This document shows, one piece after another, positions 57,094-64,000 of a stretch of DNA of 64,000 bases. The stretch is from Microbacterium oxydans (GTDB taxonomy: Bacteria; Actinomycetota; Actinomycetes; Actinomycetales; Microbacteriaceae). The stretch spans positions 434,001 through 498,000 of the forward strand of contig NZ_FMIR01000018.1 in the NCBI RefSeq assembly GCF_900095745.1. Reading direction: 5' to 3'. The notes below the pieces were generated by a model. That model saw only the letters and a list, made by a program, of their open reading frames with translations. It searched no databases and was not told the origin of the DNA. The position numbers and the translations under genes were made by a program. Each line of letters begins with the position of its first letter. Positions within the stretch are counted from its first letter, which is position 1.

Positions 57094-57915
57094 CTATTCT
57101 CCCGCGCTGACCTGGGCGGGCGCTGGAAGCGTGTCGAGCGCCTGCGCCAGCCCGCCGTCCTCGACGTCGGCGGTGACCTCGCTCGCGGCTTCCTTCACCA
57201 CGTCCGGAGCCTGCCCCATCGCCACGGCCCGTCCCTCGAGGGAGCGCGCCCACCCGAACATGCCGATGTCGTTGCGCCCGTCGCCGGCGACCAGGATGCG
57301 TCCACTGTCGAGCCCGAGCTCGGTGCGCACCTGCTCCAAGGCGGTGCCCTTGTCGACGCCCTGCGGGGCGATGTCCAGCCACGCAGTCCACCCGATCGCG
57401 TAGGAGACCTCGTTGAGGCCGGCATCCGCCACCAGGCGGTGGAAGTCGTCTTCGTCGTGACCGGGCGAGACGACCACGATGCGGGAGACCGGCAGCGCGG
57501 CGAGTTCGTCGAAGTCGACCTGTCGTCCGCCGTCGAGCGTCCAGTCGTCGAGCTGCTCGGTGAACAGCCGCTGCCCGGAGGCGAGCTCGACCATGTACCG
57601 GGCGTCGGGAAGACGGTCGCGCAGTAGCCCGAGGACGGGAGTGGGGTCGAAGGTCTCGACGTTCCAGCGCTCCCAGTCGTCGCCGTCGCGGCGCATCGTC
57701 ACGGCGCCGTTGGAGCACACGACGTAGTCGGCGGTCAGACCGAGCTCCTCGACGTAGCGGCGCGTGGCCATCCAGCTGCGCCCGGTCGCGATGGTCACCA
57801 CGTGCCCGGCATCGCGCACGCGCGCGATGGCCTCGGGCACACCGGGACTCATGGTCTCGTCCTGCAGCAGGATGGTGCCGTCGACGTCGAGGCCGACCAG
57901 CCAGTGCCCCGTCAT
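57094..57915 (-). CDS. HAD hydrolase, Cof-type phosphatase
   Basis: 273 residues. Motif I is [17 protein letters not shown] (residues 6-22), motif [10 protein letters not shown] at about 46, motif III lysine [12 protein letters not shown] at about 200, and motif [18 protein letters not shown] near 222. The C2B cap lies between motifs II and III. It dephosphorylates a sugar phosphate, flavin-type or similar metabolite; the substrate is not predictable. ATG 57915 overlaps the serS stop by four bases, so it is translated with serS, and the longer open frame is excluded. Confidence 0.92.
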   Translation of the reverse strand: MTGHWLVGLDVDGTILLQDETMSPGVPEAIARVRDAGHVVTIATGRSWMATRRYVEELGLTADYVVCSNGAVTMRRDGDDWERWNVETFDPTPVLGLLRDRLPDARYMVELASGQRLFTEQLDDWTLDGGRQVDFDELAALPVSRIVVVSPGHDEDDFHRLVADAGLNEVSYAIGWTAWLDIAPQGVDKGTALEQVRTELGLDSGRILVAGDGRNDIGMFGWARSLEGRAVAMGQAPDVVKEAASEVTADVEDGGLAQALDTLPAPAQVSAGE

Positions 57916-59228
57916 CGAGCAGCCCGCCCGTCGCCGAGGGGCAGGATCACTTCGAGGCCGCCGAGGTACGGACGCAGCACCTCGGGCACACGCACCGATC
58001 CGTCGGCCTGCTGGTGCGTCTCGAGCAGAGCGACGATCCAACGCGTGGTGGCGAGCGTACCGTTCAGGGTGGCGACGTGCTGCGTCTTCGCGGAGCCCTG
58101 CGCGGCAGCATCCGTCGCATCGACGGCCGGGCGGTGCCTGACGTCGAGTCGGCGCGCCTGGAAGGTCGTGCAGTTCGACGTCGACGTGAGCTCGCGGAAC
58201 GCTCCCTGCGTCGGCACCCACGCCTCGATGTCGTACTTGCGTGCTGCGCTCGAGCCGAGGTCGCCCGCAGCGACATCGATCACACGGTAGGAGAGCCCGA
58301 GGGAGGTGAGCATCTCCTCCTGCAGCGCGACGAGGCGCAGGTGCTCCGCCTCGGCCTCCTCTGCGGTCGTGTAGACGAACATCTCGAGCTTGTTGAACTG
58401 ATGCACCCGGATGATGCCGCGGGTGTCCTTGCCGTGCGAACCCGCTTCGCGGCGGTAGCAGGTCGACCAGCCCGCGTAGCGGAGTGCTCCGTCGGCGAGG
58501 TCGACGATCTCATCCTTGTGGTACCCGGCGAGCGCGACCTCGCTGGTGCCGACGAGGTACAGGTCGTCGTCCTTGTCGAGGTGGTAGACCTCGTCGGCGT
58601 GCTCGCCGAGGAACCCGGTGCCCTGCATGATCTCGGGGCGCACGAGGGTCGGCGTGATCAGAGGCACGAACCCGTTCTGCAGGGCCTTGTCGAGCGCGAG
58701 GTTCATGAGGGCGATCTCGAGGCGGGCCCCGATGCCGCGCAGGAAGTAGAAGCGCGCACCGGAGACCTTCGCTCCGCGCTCCATGTCGATCGCGCCGAGG
58801 AGCTCACCGAGCTCGAGGTGGTCGCGCGGCTCGAAGTCGAATGCGGGCACCTCGCCCACCCGACGCAGTTCGACGAAGTCGGCCTCGCCGCCGGCGGGGA
58901 CGCCGTCGACGACGACGTTCTCGATCCGGGCGAGGGCTGCGGATGCCGCCTCCGCCGCCTCGTTCGCCGCATGCTGCGCCTGCTTCACGCGCTCGGCGAG
59001 GTCCTTCGCCTGCGCGACGAGGGCGGCCTTCTCGTCCTTGGGAGCCTTCGCGACCTGCTTGCCGAACGCGTTCTGCTCGGCGCGCAGCTCCTCGAAAGCG
59101 GAGAGTGCGGCCCGGCGCGATCGATCGGCCTCGAGTGCGACGTCGACGGTGCTCTGGTCGTTTCCACGGGCAGCCTGTGAACGGCGGACGATCTCCGGGT
59201 TTTCGCGGAGGAGTGCGAGGTCGATCAT
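57912..59228 (-). CDS. serS: Seryl-tRNA synthetase
   Basis: 438 residues. The N-terminal tRNA-binding coiled-coil arm (about 30-105) is rich in Ala/Glu/Lys. The class II core has motif 2 [20 protein letters not shown] near 265 and motif 3 [20 protein letters not shown] near 375, with ...[17 protein letters not shown] before it. It charges the serine tRNAs, two of which are in this window. A TAGACT box ends six bases before ATG 59228, so the mRNA is probably leaderless. It forms an operon with the HAD phosphatase. Confidence 0.97.
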   Translation of the reverse strand: MIDLALLRENPEIVRRSQAARGNDQSTVDVALEADRSRRAALSAFEELRAEQNAFGKQVAKAPKDEKAALVAQAKDLAERVKQAQHAANEAAEAASAALARIENVVVDGVPAGGEADFVELRRVGEVPAFDFEPRDHLELGELLGAIDMERGAKVSGARFYFLRGIGARLEIALMNLALDKALQNGFVPLITPTLVRPEIMQGTGFLGEHADEVYHLDKDDDLYLVGTSEVALAGYHKDEIVDLADGALRYAGWSTCYRREAGSHGKDTRGIIRVHQFNKLEMFVYTTAEEAEAEHLRLVALQEEMLTSLGLSYRVIDVAAGDLGSSAARKYDIEAWVPTQGAFRELTSTSNCTTFQARRLDVRHRPAVDATDAAAQGSAKTQHVATLNGTLATTRWIVALLETHQQADGSVRVPEVLRPYLGGLEVILPLGDGRAAR

Positions 59229-59234
59229 CTCCCA

Positions 59235-59240
59235 AGTCTA
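59235..59240 (-). promoter_or_regulatory. -10 box of serS
   Basis: TAGACT on the minus strand, exactly six bases before ATG 59228. Confidence 0.55.
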
Positions 59241-59339
59241 CGGTGCCGTGCCGACGGCGAATCCGGATGTCACACGCTCGCGGTTGCGTCGTCTTCCTCT
59301 GCAGAGGTCGGCAATCGGTCGACCCAGGAAAGGAACCCC

Positions 59340-59720
59340 ATGACCATCCCCGTGACCTCCCTCGACCAGCTGAACCTGGCGTTCGCCGACCGGTTCAACG
59401 CCCGCGACCTCGACGGCCTGATGGCCTTGAACACGTCGGACGTCGTCTTCGTCCCGGCGCCGGGAACGGCCGTCACGGGCACGGCCGCCGTGCGCGGCGC
59501 GCTCGAGCAGTTCCTCGGGCTGAACCTGCCCATCTCGATGCGCGTCCGTCACGTCTTCGAGAGTGCCGGCACCGGACTCGCGATCGCGGACTGGACCATC
59601 ACCGGCACCGGCCCCGACGGCTCCGAGATCGCCCTCGCGGGCACCACGGCCGACGTCGCGGTGCACGACGAGGTGCACGGCTGGCGGTACGCCGTCGACA
59701 ACCCCTTCGGCACGGTCTGA
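59340..59720 (+). CDS. SnoaL-like / YybH-type protein
   Basis: 126 residues. The pattern LNLAFADRFNARDLDGLMAL then VVFVPAPGTAVTGTAAVRGAL and ISMRVRHVFESAGTGLAIAD fits the NTF2-like (ketosteroid isomerase-like) fold. A catalytic role is not shown, and many relatives are of unknown function. AAAGGAA precedes the ATG. It is divergent from serS and ends at a strong hairpin shared with the sigma-factor gene. Confidence 0.85.
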   Translation: MTIPVTSLDQLNLAFADRFNARDLDGLMALNTSDVVFVPAPGTAVTGTAAVRGALEQFLGLNLPISMRVRHVFESAGTGLAIADWTITGTGPDGSEIALAGTTADVAVHDEVHGWRYAVDNPFGTV

Positions 59721-59728
59721 ACCTCTCG

Positions 59729-59753
59729 GGGAGGTCCGACGATCGGGCCTCCC
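59729..59753. terminator. Bidirectional hairpin terminator
   Basis: An 11-bp stem GGGAGGTCCGA / TCGGGCCTCCC with one T-G wobble and loop CGA, fitting exactly between the two converging genes. Confidence 0.75.
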
Positions 59754-60284
59754 TCAGCCGTCACCCATGCCCGTCGCGCGGCAGGCCCGCAGCGCCTTGC
59801 GCGCCCGGGAGATCCGCTGCCGCGCGGCTGCCGGCTCGATCCCGAGGCGCGTCGCCACCTCATCGGTGGAGAGACCGTCGACCACCGTCAGCAGCAGCGG
59901 TTCCCGGATGGTCTCCGGCAGCGAATGCAGAGCCTCGAGCGCGCCGTCGAGGAACACACGGATCTCCACCGCGGCATCCACACCCGTCTGGTCCCCGGCG
60001 GTGTCGCCGTCGAGAATCGCCTCCGGTCGGCGCGCACGCTGCCGGGCCAGGTCGATGGCGACGTTCCGCGCGATGGCGTCGAGCCAGGAGCACACGCGGC
60101 CGGGCTGCGGCGTCTCCAGATGTGCGACCGAGCGCCAGGCGCGCAGGAGGGATGTCTGCGCAGCATCTTCGGCGTCCGCGGCCGGCACCCCCAACGAGAT
60201 GCTGCGCCGGCGGAGTCGGTCGGGTTCGGCCGTGATCAGCCGGGAGAGCACCGCGCGGGTCGCGTCGTCGGAGTCATCGTGCAT
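59754..60284 (-). CDS. RNA polymerase sigma factor, ECF-like
   Basis: 176 residues. Region 2 reads DAEDAAQTSLLRAWRSVAHL and IARNVAIDLARQRARRPEAI (about 38-92); region 4 reads LPETIREPLLLTVVDGLSTD then LGIEPAAARQRISRARKALR (about 122-168). This is the minimal two-domain layout of ECF sigma factors. No anti-sigma gene is beside it. ATG 60284 has GAGGAG upstream; the open frame running far upstream overlaps the divergent kinase-like gene and is a shadow. It shares an intergenic repeat with that gene. Confidence 0.9.
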   Translation of the reverse strand: MHDDSDDATRAVLSRLITAEPDRLRRRSISLGVPAADAEDAAQTSLLRAWRSVAHLETPQPGRVCSWLDAIARNVAIDLARQRARRPEAILDGDTAGDQTGVDAAVEIRVFLDGALEALHSLPETIREPLLLTVVDGLSTDEVATRLGIEPAAARQRISRARKALRACRATGMGDG

Positions 60285-60333
60285 CCGAATGCTCCTCTTC
60301 CTTGGCGACCGGAATAGCGCGGTCCGTTTGTGA

Positions 60334-60351
60334 GGACACTCGGGTGTGTCC
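60334..60351. repeat. GGACAC-N6-GTGTCC inverted repeat
   Basis: It lies in the 84-bp gap between the divergent sigma-factor and kinase-like genes, next to the -10 box of the latter. Possible operator. Confidence 0.35.
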
Positions 60352-60356
60352 CGGTT

Positions 60357-60362
60357 TAGAGT
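60357..60362 (+). promoter_or_regulatory. -10 box of the diacylglycerol kinase-like gene
   Basis: TAGAGT, six bases before ATG 60369. Confidence 0.5.
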
Positions 60363-60368
60363 AGCGCC

Positions 60369-61367
60369 ATGACCTCTAGCGCCCCGGTTCTGCGACAGGC
60401 GGCGCTCATCTACAACCCGATCAAGGTCGACGGCAAGCATCTGCGTGCGACGGTGCGCGATCTGTCGCGTGAGGCCGGATGGGATCACCCGGCCTTCTAT
60501 CCGACGACGATCGAGGATGCCGGGCAGGGCGCGACCGCACAGGCGCTCGCACGCAACGTCGATGTCGTACTGGTCGCCGGCGGCGACGGCACCGTGCGCG
60601 CGGTCTCGGAGGCGATCGCCAATTCCGGAGTTCCCCTGGCGATCCTGCCGAGCGGCACGGGGAACTTGCTCGCACGCAATCTCGGCCTGCCGCTCGCCGA
60701 CCCGGGTGAGATGATCCGAGCGGCGCTCGGCGACTTCCGCCATCCGATCGACATCGGTCGGGCGCGACTGACCCGCGAGAACGGCGACGAGGAGGAGCAC
60801 GCGTTCGTGGTTCTGGCCGGCATGGGACTGGATGCCGACATGATCGCGAACACCCGCTCTGATCTGAAGAAGTCCGTGGGATGGATCGCCTACGTCGACG
60901 GTGCAGCCCGCTCCCTCCCCCGCGCGAAGCCGTTCCGCGCCGTGTACCAGGTCGATGAGGGGCGACTGCATTCGCACCGTGCGTACAGTCTGCTCTTCGC
61001 GAACTGCGGCACCCTTCCCGCCGGCATCGCCCTCATCCCGGACGCATCGATCACGGATGCAGCCCTCGACATCGCCGTCATCCAACCCACCGGAGTGCTC
61101 GGCTGGTTCGCCGTGTGGCGCAAGATCTGGTGGGACAACTCCGTGCTGCGGCGCTTCCGTGCGGGGCGCCGTGTGCTCGAACGCCGCGGCAAGAACGCGT
61201 CGGTGCACTTCTTCCACGGGGCCGCGGCCGAGGCCGCCGCTCCGACCCCGATTCCGATCGAGCTCGACGGCGACGAGTTCGGCGTCGCCGTGCGCATCAC
61301 GTGCTGGGCCGACCCCGGCGCGCTGCTGCTCGCGCTGCCGCCCGGCCACCCGGTTCACCTGCTCTGA
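60369..61367 (+). CDS. Diacylglycerol kinase / lipid kinase family protein
   Basis: 332 residues. The nucleotide-binding motif is VAGGDGTVRAVSEAI at about residue 72, LPSGTGNLLARNLGLPL follows at about 97, and the C-terminal beta-sandwich contains FVVLAGMGLDADMIANTRSD. These mark the DAGK_cat (YegS/DgkB) family, which phosphorylates diacylglycerol or related lipids at the membrane face using ATP. There is no membrane helix except a hydrophobic patch near VLGWFAVWRKIWW. It probably recycles lipids; the neighbour cardiolipin synthase fits a phospholipid theme but is not in the same operon. Confidence 0.92.
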   Translation: MTSSAPVLRQAALIYNPIKVDGKHLRATVRDLSREAGWDHPAFYPTTIEDAGQGATAQALARNVDVVLVAGGDGTVRAVSEAIANSGVPLAILPSGTGNLLARNLGLPLADPGEMIRAALGDFRHPIDIGRARLTRENGDEEEHAFVVLAGMGLDADMIANTRSDLKKSVGWIAYVDGAARSLPRAKPFRAVYQVDEGRLHSHRAYSLLFANCGTLPAGIALIPDASITDAALDIAVIQPTGVLGWFAVWRKIWWDNSVLRRFRAGRRVLERRGKNASVHFFHGAAAEAAAPTPIPIELDGDEFGVAVRITCWADPGALLLALPPGHPVHLL

Positions 61368-61382
61368 CGCGGGTGGCGCCCG

Positions 61383-61460
61383 TCAGCGCTTACGTCGCTT
61401 GTTCACTATCACCACGCTGATCACGGCCAAGAAGATGAGCGTGGCCCAGAAGATCACCAC
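61383..61460 (-). CDS. Possible 25-residue membrane peptide
   Basis: On the minus strand GTG 61460 opens MVIFWATLIFLAVISVVIVN then KRRKR and stop: one membrane helix with a positive cytoplasmic end. It lies 15 bp after the lipoprotein gene in the same direction, so it could be co-transcribed. No clear ribosome site is seen (only GCGGG), and the start is uncertain. The charge pattern argues for a real small protein, but chance cannot be excluded. Confidence 0.4.
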   Translation of the reverse strand: MVIFWATLIFLAVISVVIVNKRRKR

Positions 61461-61475
61461 GGTTACCCGCAGGGG

Positions 61476-62204
61476 TCAGCGGACCTCGACCGTGCCGTCG
61501 AGTCCACCGCCGACCAGCGTCAGCGTGAAAGTGCCGTCGTCCTCGACCGTGTCCTCCCCGAACGCGAGCAAGGTCGCGCGGGGTGCCATGTCCATCGTGC
61601 AGACCTGATTCTCGTCGGTCACGAAGTACGCGGTTCCGGTGTTTCCCGCACCCTCGAGAGACTCGACCTGCGGCAGGCAGCTCGAAGATCCCCAGGTGAG
61701 CAGCACGAGGCCGTCGTCGTCGAGCCAAGCAGCGGAGGGCTGGAACTCGGTCGTGGTTCCCGGGGTGCCGGTGGCGGCCGGGTCACCGTCGATGTCGACG
61801 TCGTCGGTGAGGTCGCCATAGGTCACGTTCAGGGTGATGTCCGACTTCGGGTCGACGCCCTCCGGCAGCGCGCCGAGGCTCGCCCGCGGAGCGAGATCCT
61901 TCGTGCACGGCTTCGGCGATTCGCCCTCGGGGTCGACGAGCGTCACGGTGACGGTCTGCCCCTCGGCCGTCACCTGATCGACCTGCGGCACGCACGTCGA
62001 CGAGCCCACCGTGATCACGGCGAACATGCGGCCGTCGTCGAGCAGCGCGCCCTCGAAGTCGTTCTGGTCGTCCACGTCTCCCGCGCCGGGGGCCGGCGAA
62101 CTCGACGGGGCGTCGGAGCCGGGGCCGGCGGTGCATCCCGCGACGAGGAGTGCTGCGGCGACGAGGCCGACGACAGAGGCGAGGGGACGAAGCGCAGAGG
62201 TCAT
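61476..62204 (-). CDS. Lipoprotein with two tandem homologous domains
   Basis: 242 residues. Lipobox LLVAGC (Cys about residue 23) and a Ser/Pro linker are followed by two similar units of about 90 residues. VGSSTCVPQVDQVTAEGQ ... CTKDLAPRASLGALPEG aligns with WGSSSCLPQVESLEGAGN ... CTMDMAPRATLLAFGED. Each has two cysteines that probably form a disulfide. No catalytic motif is visible. A TACCCT box ends six bases before ATG 62204, so the longer frame to 62330 is not used. It is likely anchored outside the membrane. Function is unknown. Confidence 0.85.
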   Translation of the reverse strand: MTSALRPLASVVGLVAAALLVAGCTAGPGSDAPSSSPAPGAGDVDDQNDFEGALLDDGRMFAVITVGSSTCVPQVDQVTAEGQTVTVTLVDPEGESPKPCTKDLAPRASLGALPEGVDPKSDITLNVTYGDLTDDVDIDGDPAATGTPGTTTEFQPSAAWLDDDGLVLLTWGSSSCLPQVESLEGAGNTGTAYFVTDENQVCTMDMAPRATLLAFGEDTVEDDGTFTLTLVGGGLDGTVEVR

Positions 62205-62210
62205 GCTCAC

Positions 62211-62216
62211 AGGGTA
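62211..62216 (-). promoter_or_regulatory. -10 box of the duplicated lipoprotein gene
   Basis: TACCCT on the minus strand, six bases before ATG 62204. Confidence 0.5.
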
Positions 62217-62260
62217 GCCCGAGGGCAGATCGCCCGGAAAGCCCGGATGGACCGCGACGA

Positions 62261-63721
62261 CTACTGCAGGGCGGAGGTCAGGCGCGCGAGGTTGTCGAGC
62301 ACGGTCGAGCGCAGCGGCTGCTGCATCCACTCCTCGAGCGTCAGCTCACGGCTGAGGGAACGGTACTTGTCCTCGACCTCGCGCATCTCTGTGACGAACT
62401 CCTCGCCGCGCACCAGCATCGAGACCTCGAGGTTCAGACCGAACGAGCGCATGTCCATGTTGCTGGACCCGATGACGGCGACCTCGTCGTCGATCGTGAG
62501 CGTCTTGGTGTGCAGGATGTACGGCTTGCGGTACATCCAGACGCGGACGCCGGCCTTGAGCAGCACCTCGTAGTAGCTGCGCTGGGCGTGGTAGACCATC
62601 GCCTGGTCGCCCTCTTCCGAGACGAAGAGCTCGACGTGGACCCCACGATCGACCGCCGCGGTCACGGCGAGCAGCAGCGCCTCGTCGGGGACGAAGTAGG
62701 GGCTGACGATCATGATCTTCTTCTTCGCGGCGTACAGCAGGCCGAGGAAGAGACGCAGATTGTTCTCGACCTCGAACCCGGGGCCGGACGGCACGACCTG
62801 GCAGTCGAGGTCGCCGGAGCCGATGTTCGCATGGGCGATGTCGATTCCCTCGAGCACCGTGTCGGTCTCGCTGTACCAATCGGCGACGAAGATCGCGTTC
62901 ACGCTCAGCACCACCGGGCCGTCGAGGCGGACCATGAGATCGACCCAGTGCAGCCCGCGCTTGATGTTCTTCGGCAGGTTGTATGTCGAATCCGTGATGT
63001 TCTGCGATCCGAGGAACGCGATGTTGCCGTCGACGACGAGGAGCTTGCGGTGGTTGCGCAGATCGGGGCGCTGCATCTTGCCCTTGAGCGGTTGCACCGG
63101 CAGCATCAGGTGCCAGTCCGCACCCATCGCGTTGAGTCGGGCGATGGTCTGCCGGTACCGGGGCTTGCCCTGGTTGGCCCAGTGATCGAGAAGCACGCGC
63201 ACCTCGATGCCGCGGGCGCACACCTCTTCGAGAGCTCGGAAGAAGTTGTCGGTCGCCGTGTCCGACTGGAGGATGTAGAACTCGACATGCACGTAGTCCT
63301 GTGCAGTGCGGATGGCCTCGGCCATCTCGTCGAGCGACTCCTGGTAGTCGGAGATCAGGTGCGCACCGTTGTCACCCGAGAGCGGCAGCGCTCCGAGCTT
63401 CTGATTCATCTGGACGATCGGCCCGAACCACGCGGGGGCGTTCGGGCGCAGAGTGCCGAAGTGCAGGTGCTCGCTCGTCTCGGCGATGTACTCGTTGATC
63501 TGGTCCTGCTTGCGTCGACGCGCGCGCGGCAGGCGCGGGTTTCCGATCAGCAGGAAGAGGAAGACTCCGACGAACGGGATGAAGAACACCGCGAGGAGCC
63601 AAGCCATCGCGGCGGTCGGACGCCGATTGCGCGGGATGACGATGATCGCCGTGACGCGGATCGCGATGTCGAGCACCAGCAGGAAGGCGGCGATCCACCA
63701 GCCCCAGGTCTCCGCGGTCAT
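62261..63721 (-). CDS. cls: Cardiolipin synthase (phospholipase D type)
   Basis: 486 residues. Two N-terminal membrane helices (WWIAAFLLVLDIAIRVTAII and WLLAVFFIPFVGVFLFLLIG, about 9-60) are followed by two phospholipase D domains. HKD motifs are HRKLLVVDGNIAFLGSQNI at about residue 222 and HTKTLTIDDEVAVIGSSNMD at about 405. It joins two phosphatidylglycerols to cardiolipin and glycerol at the membrane. Length and layout match bacterial ClsA. GGGAAGG precedes ATG 63721. It is flanked by small membrane and lipoprotein genes on the same strand with gaps, so it is probably transcribed alone. Confidence 0.95.
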   Translation of the reverse strand: MTAETWGWWIAAFLLVLDIAIRVTAIIVIPRNRRPTAAMAWLLAVFFIPFVGVFLFLLIGNPRLPRARRRKQDQINEYIAETSEHLHFGTLRPNAPAWFGPIVQMNQKLGALPLSGDNGAHLISDYQESLDEMAEAIRTAQDYVHVEFYILQSDTATDNFFRALEEVCARGIEVRVLLDHWANQGKPRYRQTIARLNAMGADWHLMLPVQPLKGKMQRPDLRNHRKLLVVDGNIAFLGSQNITDSTYNLPKNIKRGLHWVDLMVRLDGPVVLSVNAIFVADWYSETDTVLEGIDIAHANIGSGDLDCQVVPSGPGFEVENNLRLFLGLLYAAKKKIMIVSPYFVPDEALLLAVTAAVDRGVHVELFVSEEGDQAMVYHAQRSYYEVLLKAGVRVWMYRKPYILHTKTLTIDDEVAVIGSSNMDMRSFGLNLEVSMLVRGEEFVTEMREVEDKYRSLSRELTLEEWMQQPLRSTVLDNLARLTSALQ

Positions 63722-63807
63722 CGTGCACCTTCCCCACCGCGGTGACGATCACCTCGGGAGCGCGCCGAAGCCGGGGCGCTGGCTTCACAGTAGCGGATGG
63801 CTGGGAC

Positions 63808-63981
63808 TCAGACGCGCGGCGGAAGGCCCCGTGCCGCGCGCTCTTCCGCCTCGATCTGCGCGTGGACCTTGCGCTCCGTGCGGTCGAAGCGGAGGATGCC
63901 GCGGAGCACGAAGACGAACACGACGCTCACCCCGATGGTCGGCAGAAGCGACCATGCCGCAGCGAGCCAGAAGTTGTCCAT
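63808..63981 (-). CDS. Small membrane protein, 57 residues
   Basis: Sequence begins MDNFWLAAAWSLLPTIGVSV with one membrane helix (about 6-28), then a charged cytoplasmic helix LRFDRTERKVHAQIEAEERA and a tail GLPPRV. A TACCAT box ends exactly six bases before the ATG, matching the leaderless pattern, which supports it as real despite its length. The same layout (short helix, RTER...EAEERAARGLP) is common for uncharacterised actinobacterial small proteins. It lies 86 bp upstream of cls on the same strand. Confidence 0.65.
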   Translation of the reverse strand: MDNFWLAAAWSLLPTIGVSVVFVFVLRGILRFDRTERKVHAQIEAEERAARGLPPRV

Positions 63982-63987
63982 CACCCC

Positions 63988-63993
63988 ATGGTA
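63988..63993 (-). promoter_or_regulatory. -10 box of the 57-residue protein gene
   Basis: TACCAT on the minus strand, six bases before ATG 63981. Confidence 0.45.
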
Positions 63994-64000
63994 CGCGAGC

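Noticed and set aside
60285..60368. ECF-type promoter (GGAAT...CGTT) for the sigma factor itself
   Set aside because: GGAATA occurs near 60311, but the distance to any CGTT is far too short for an ECF promoter.
59754..61358. Long minus-strand frame giving a 534-residue protein
   Set aside because: Only the last 176 codons encode a sigma factor with its own ribosome site at 60284; the rest is antisense to the lipid-kinase gene.

Overview
The window looks like chromosomal DNA of a high-GC actinobacterium of the Microbacteriaceae, most likely Microbacterium or a close relative. The reasons are the strong GC bias at third codon positions, the frequent GGATGCC/GGCATCC hexamers inside genes, the gene families (SufS-SufU pair, DUF1206, DUF2252, MetS-type transporter, non-classical RhaI with a RhaEW fusion) and the many genes that appear to be transcribed without a 5' leader. 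Genus placement is inference. I see no rRNA, CRISPR array, insertion sequence or prophage. There are three tRNAs: Arg-ACG, Ser-GCT and Ser-TGA.

Layout. Bases 1-16.8 kb are mixed housekeeping and regulation: a cut ABC ATPase with its TetR regulator, an AAA ATPase, L-serine dehydratase, an orphan flavoprotein divergent from a LysR regulator, tRNA-Arg, an SDR, a secreted HELAH protein with a coiled-coil partner, a GntR regulator, SufS-SufU, and HxlR/SnoaL/LysE/DUF1206/GyrI-like genes. Bases 16.8-23 kb hold a monosaccharide importer (chvE-gguA-gguB), a ROK regulator and an extra ABC ATPase. They are preceded by two large inverted repeats that share one core and lie exactly 126 bp apart. Bases 23-27.3 kb hold an AraC regulator, a two-subunit sodium-dependent amino-acid transporter, a HAD hydrolase and tRNA-Ser. 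Bases 27.4-32.1 kb are a four-gene unit: K+ channel-like protein, DUF2252 protein, second K+ channel-like protein, MFS exporter. The last three junctions include two 4-base overlaps.

Bases 32.1-49.5 kb form a complete L-rhamnose system: a cytoplasmic GH78 rhamnosidase, two paralogous LacI regulators, mutarotase (rhaM), isomerase (rhaI), a DeoR regulator, the aldolase/dehydrogenase fusion (rhaEW), kinase (rhaB) and the importer rhaSQPT. A shared operator of form TGAAnCGnTTCA sits in front of rhaMI and in front of the transporter operon. A cell-wall-type surface protein with its own leaderless promoter is inserted in the cluster. Bases 49.5-55.7 kb are an alpha-glucoside uptake unit (GH13 enzyme, binding protein, two permeases, LacI regulator). 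Bases 55.7-64 kb return to housekeeping: an LCP protein, tRNA-Ser, a HAD phosphatase, serS, a small sigma factor, a diacylglycerol-kinase-like protein, a duplicated-domain lipoprotein and cardiolipin synthase.

The strongest cross-window observation is promoter geometry. At twelve gene starts a TANNNT hexamer is followed by exactly six bases and then ATG or GTG, and at three more the gap is seven. This fits leaderless transcription and fixes several start codons. The best candidates for something undescribed are the twin-channel/DUF2252/MFS operon and the phased double operator of the sugar importer.
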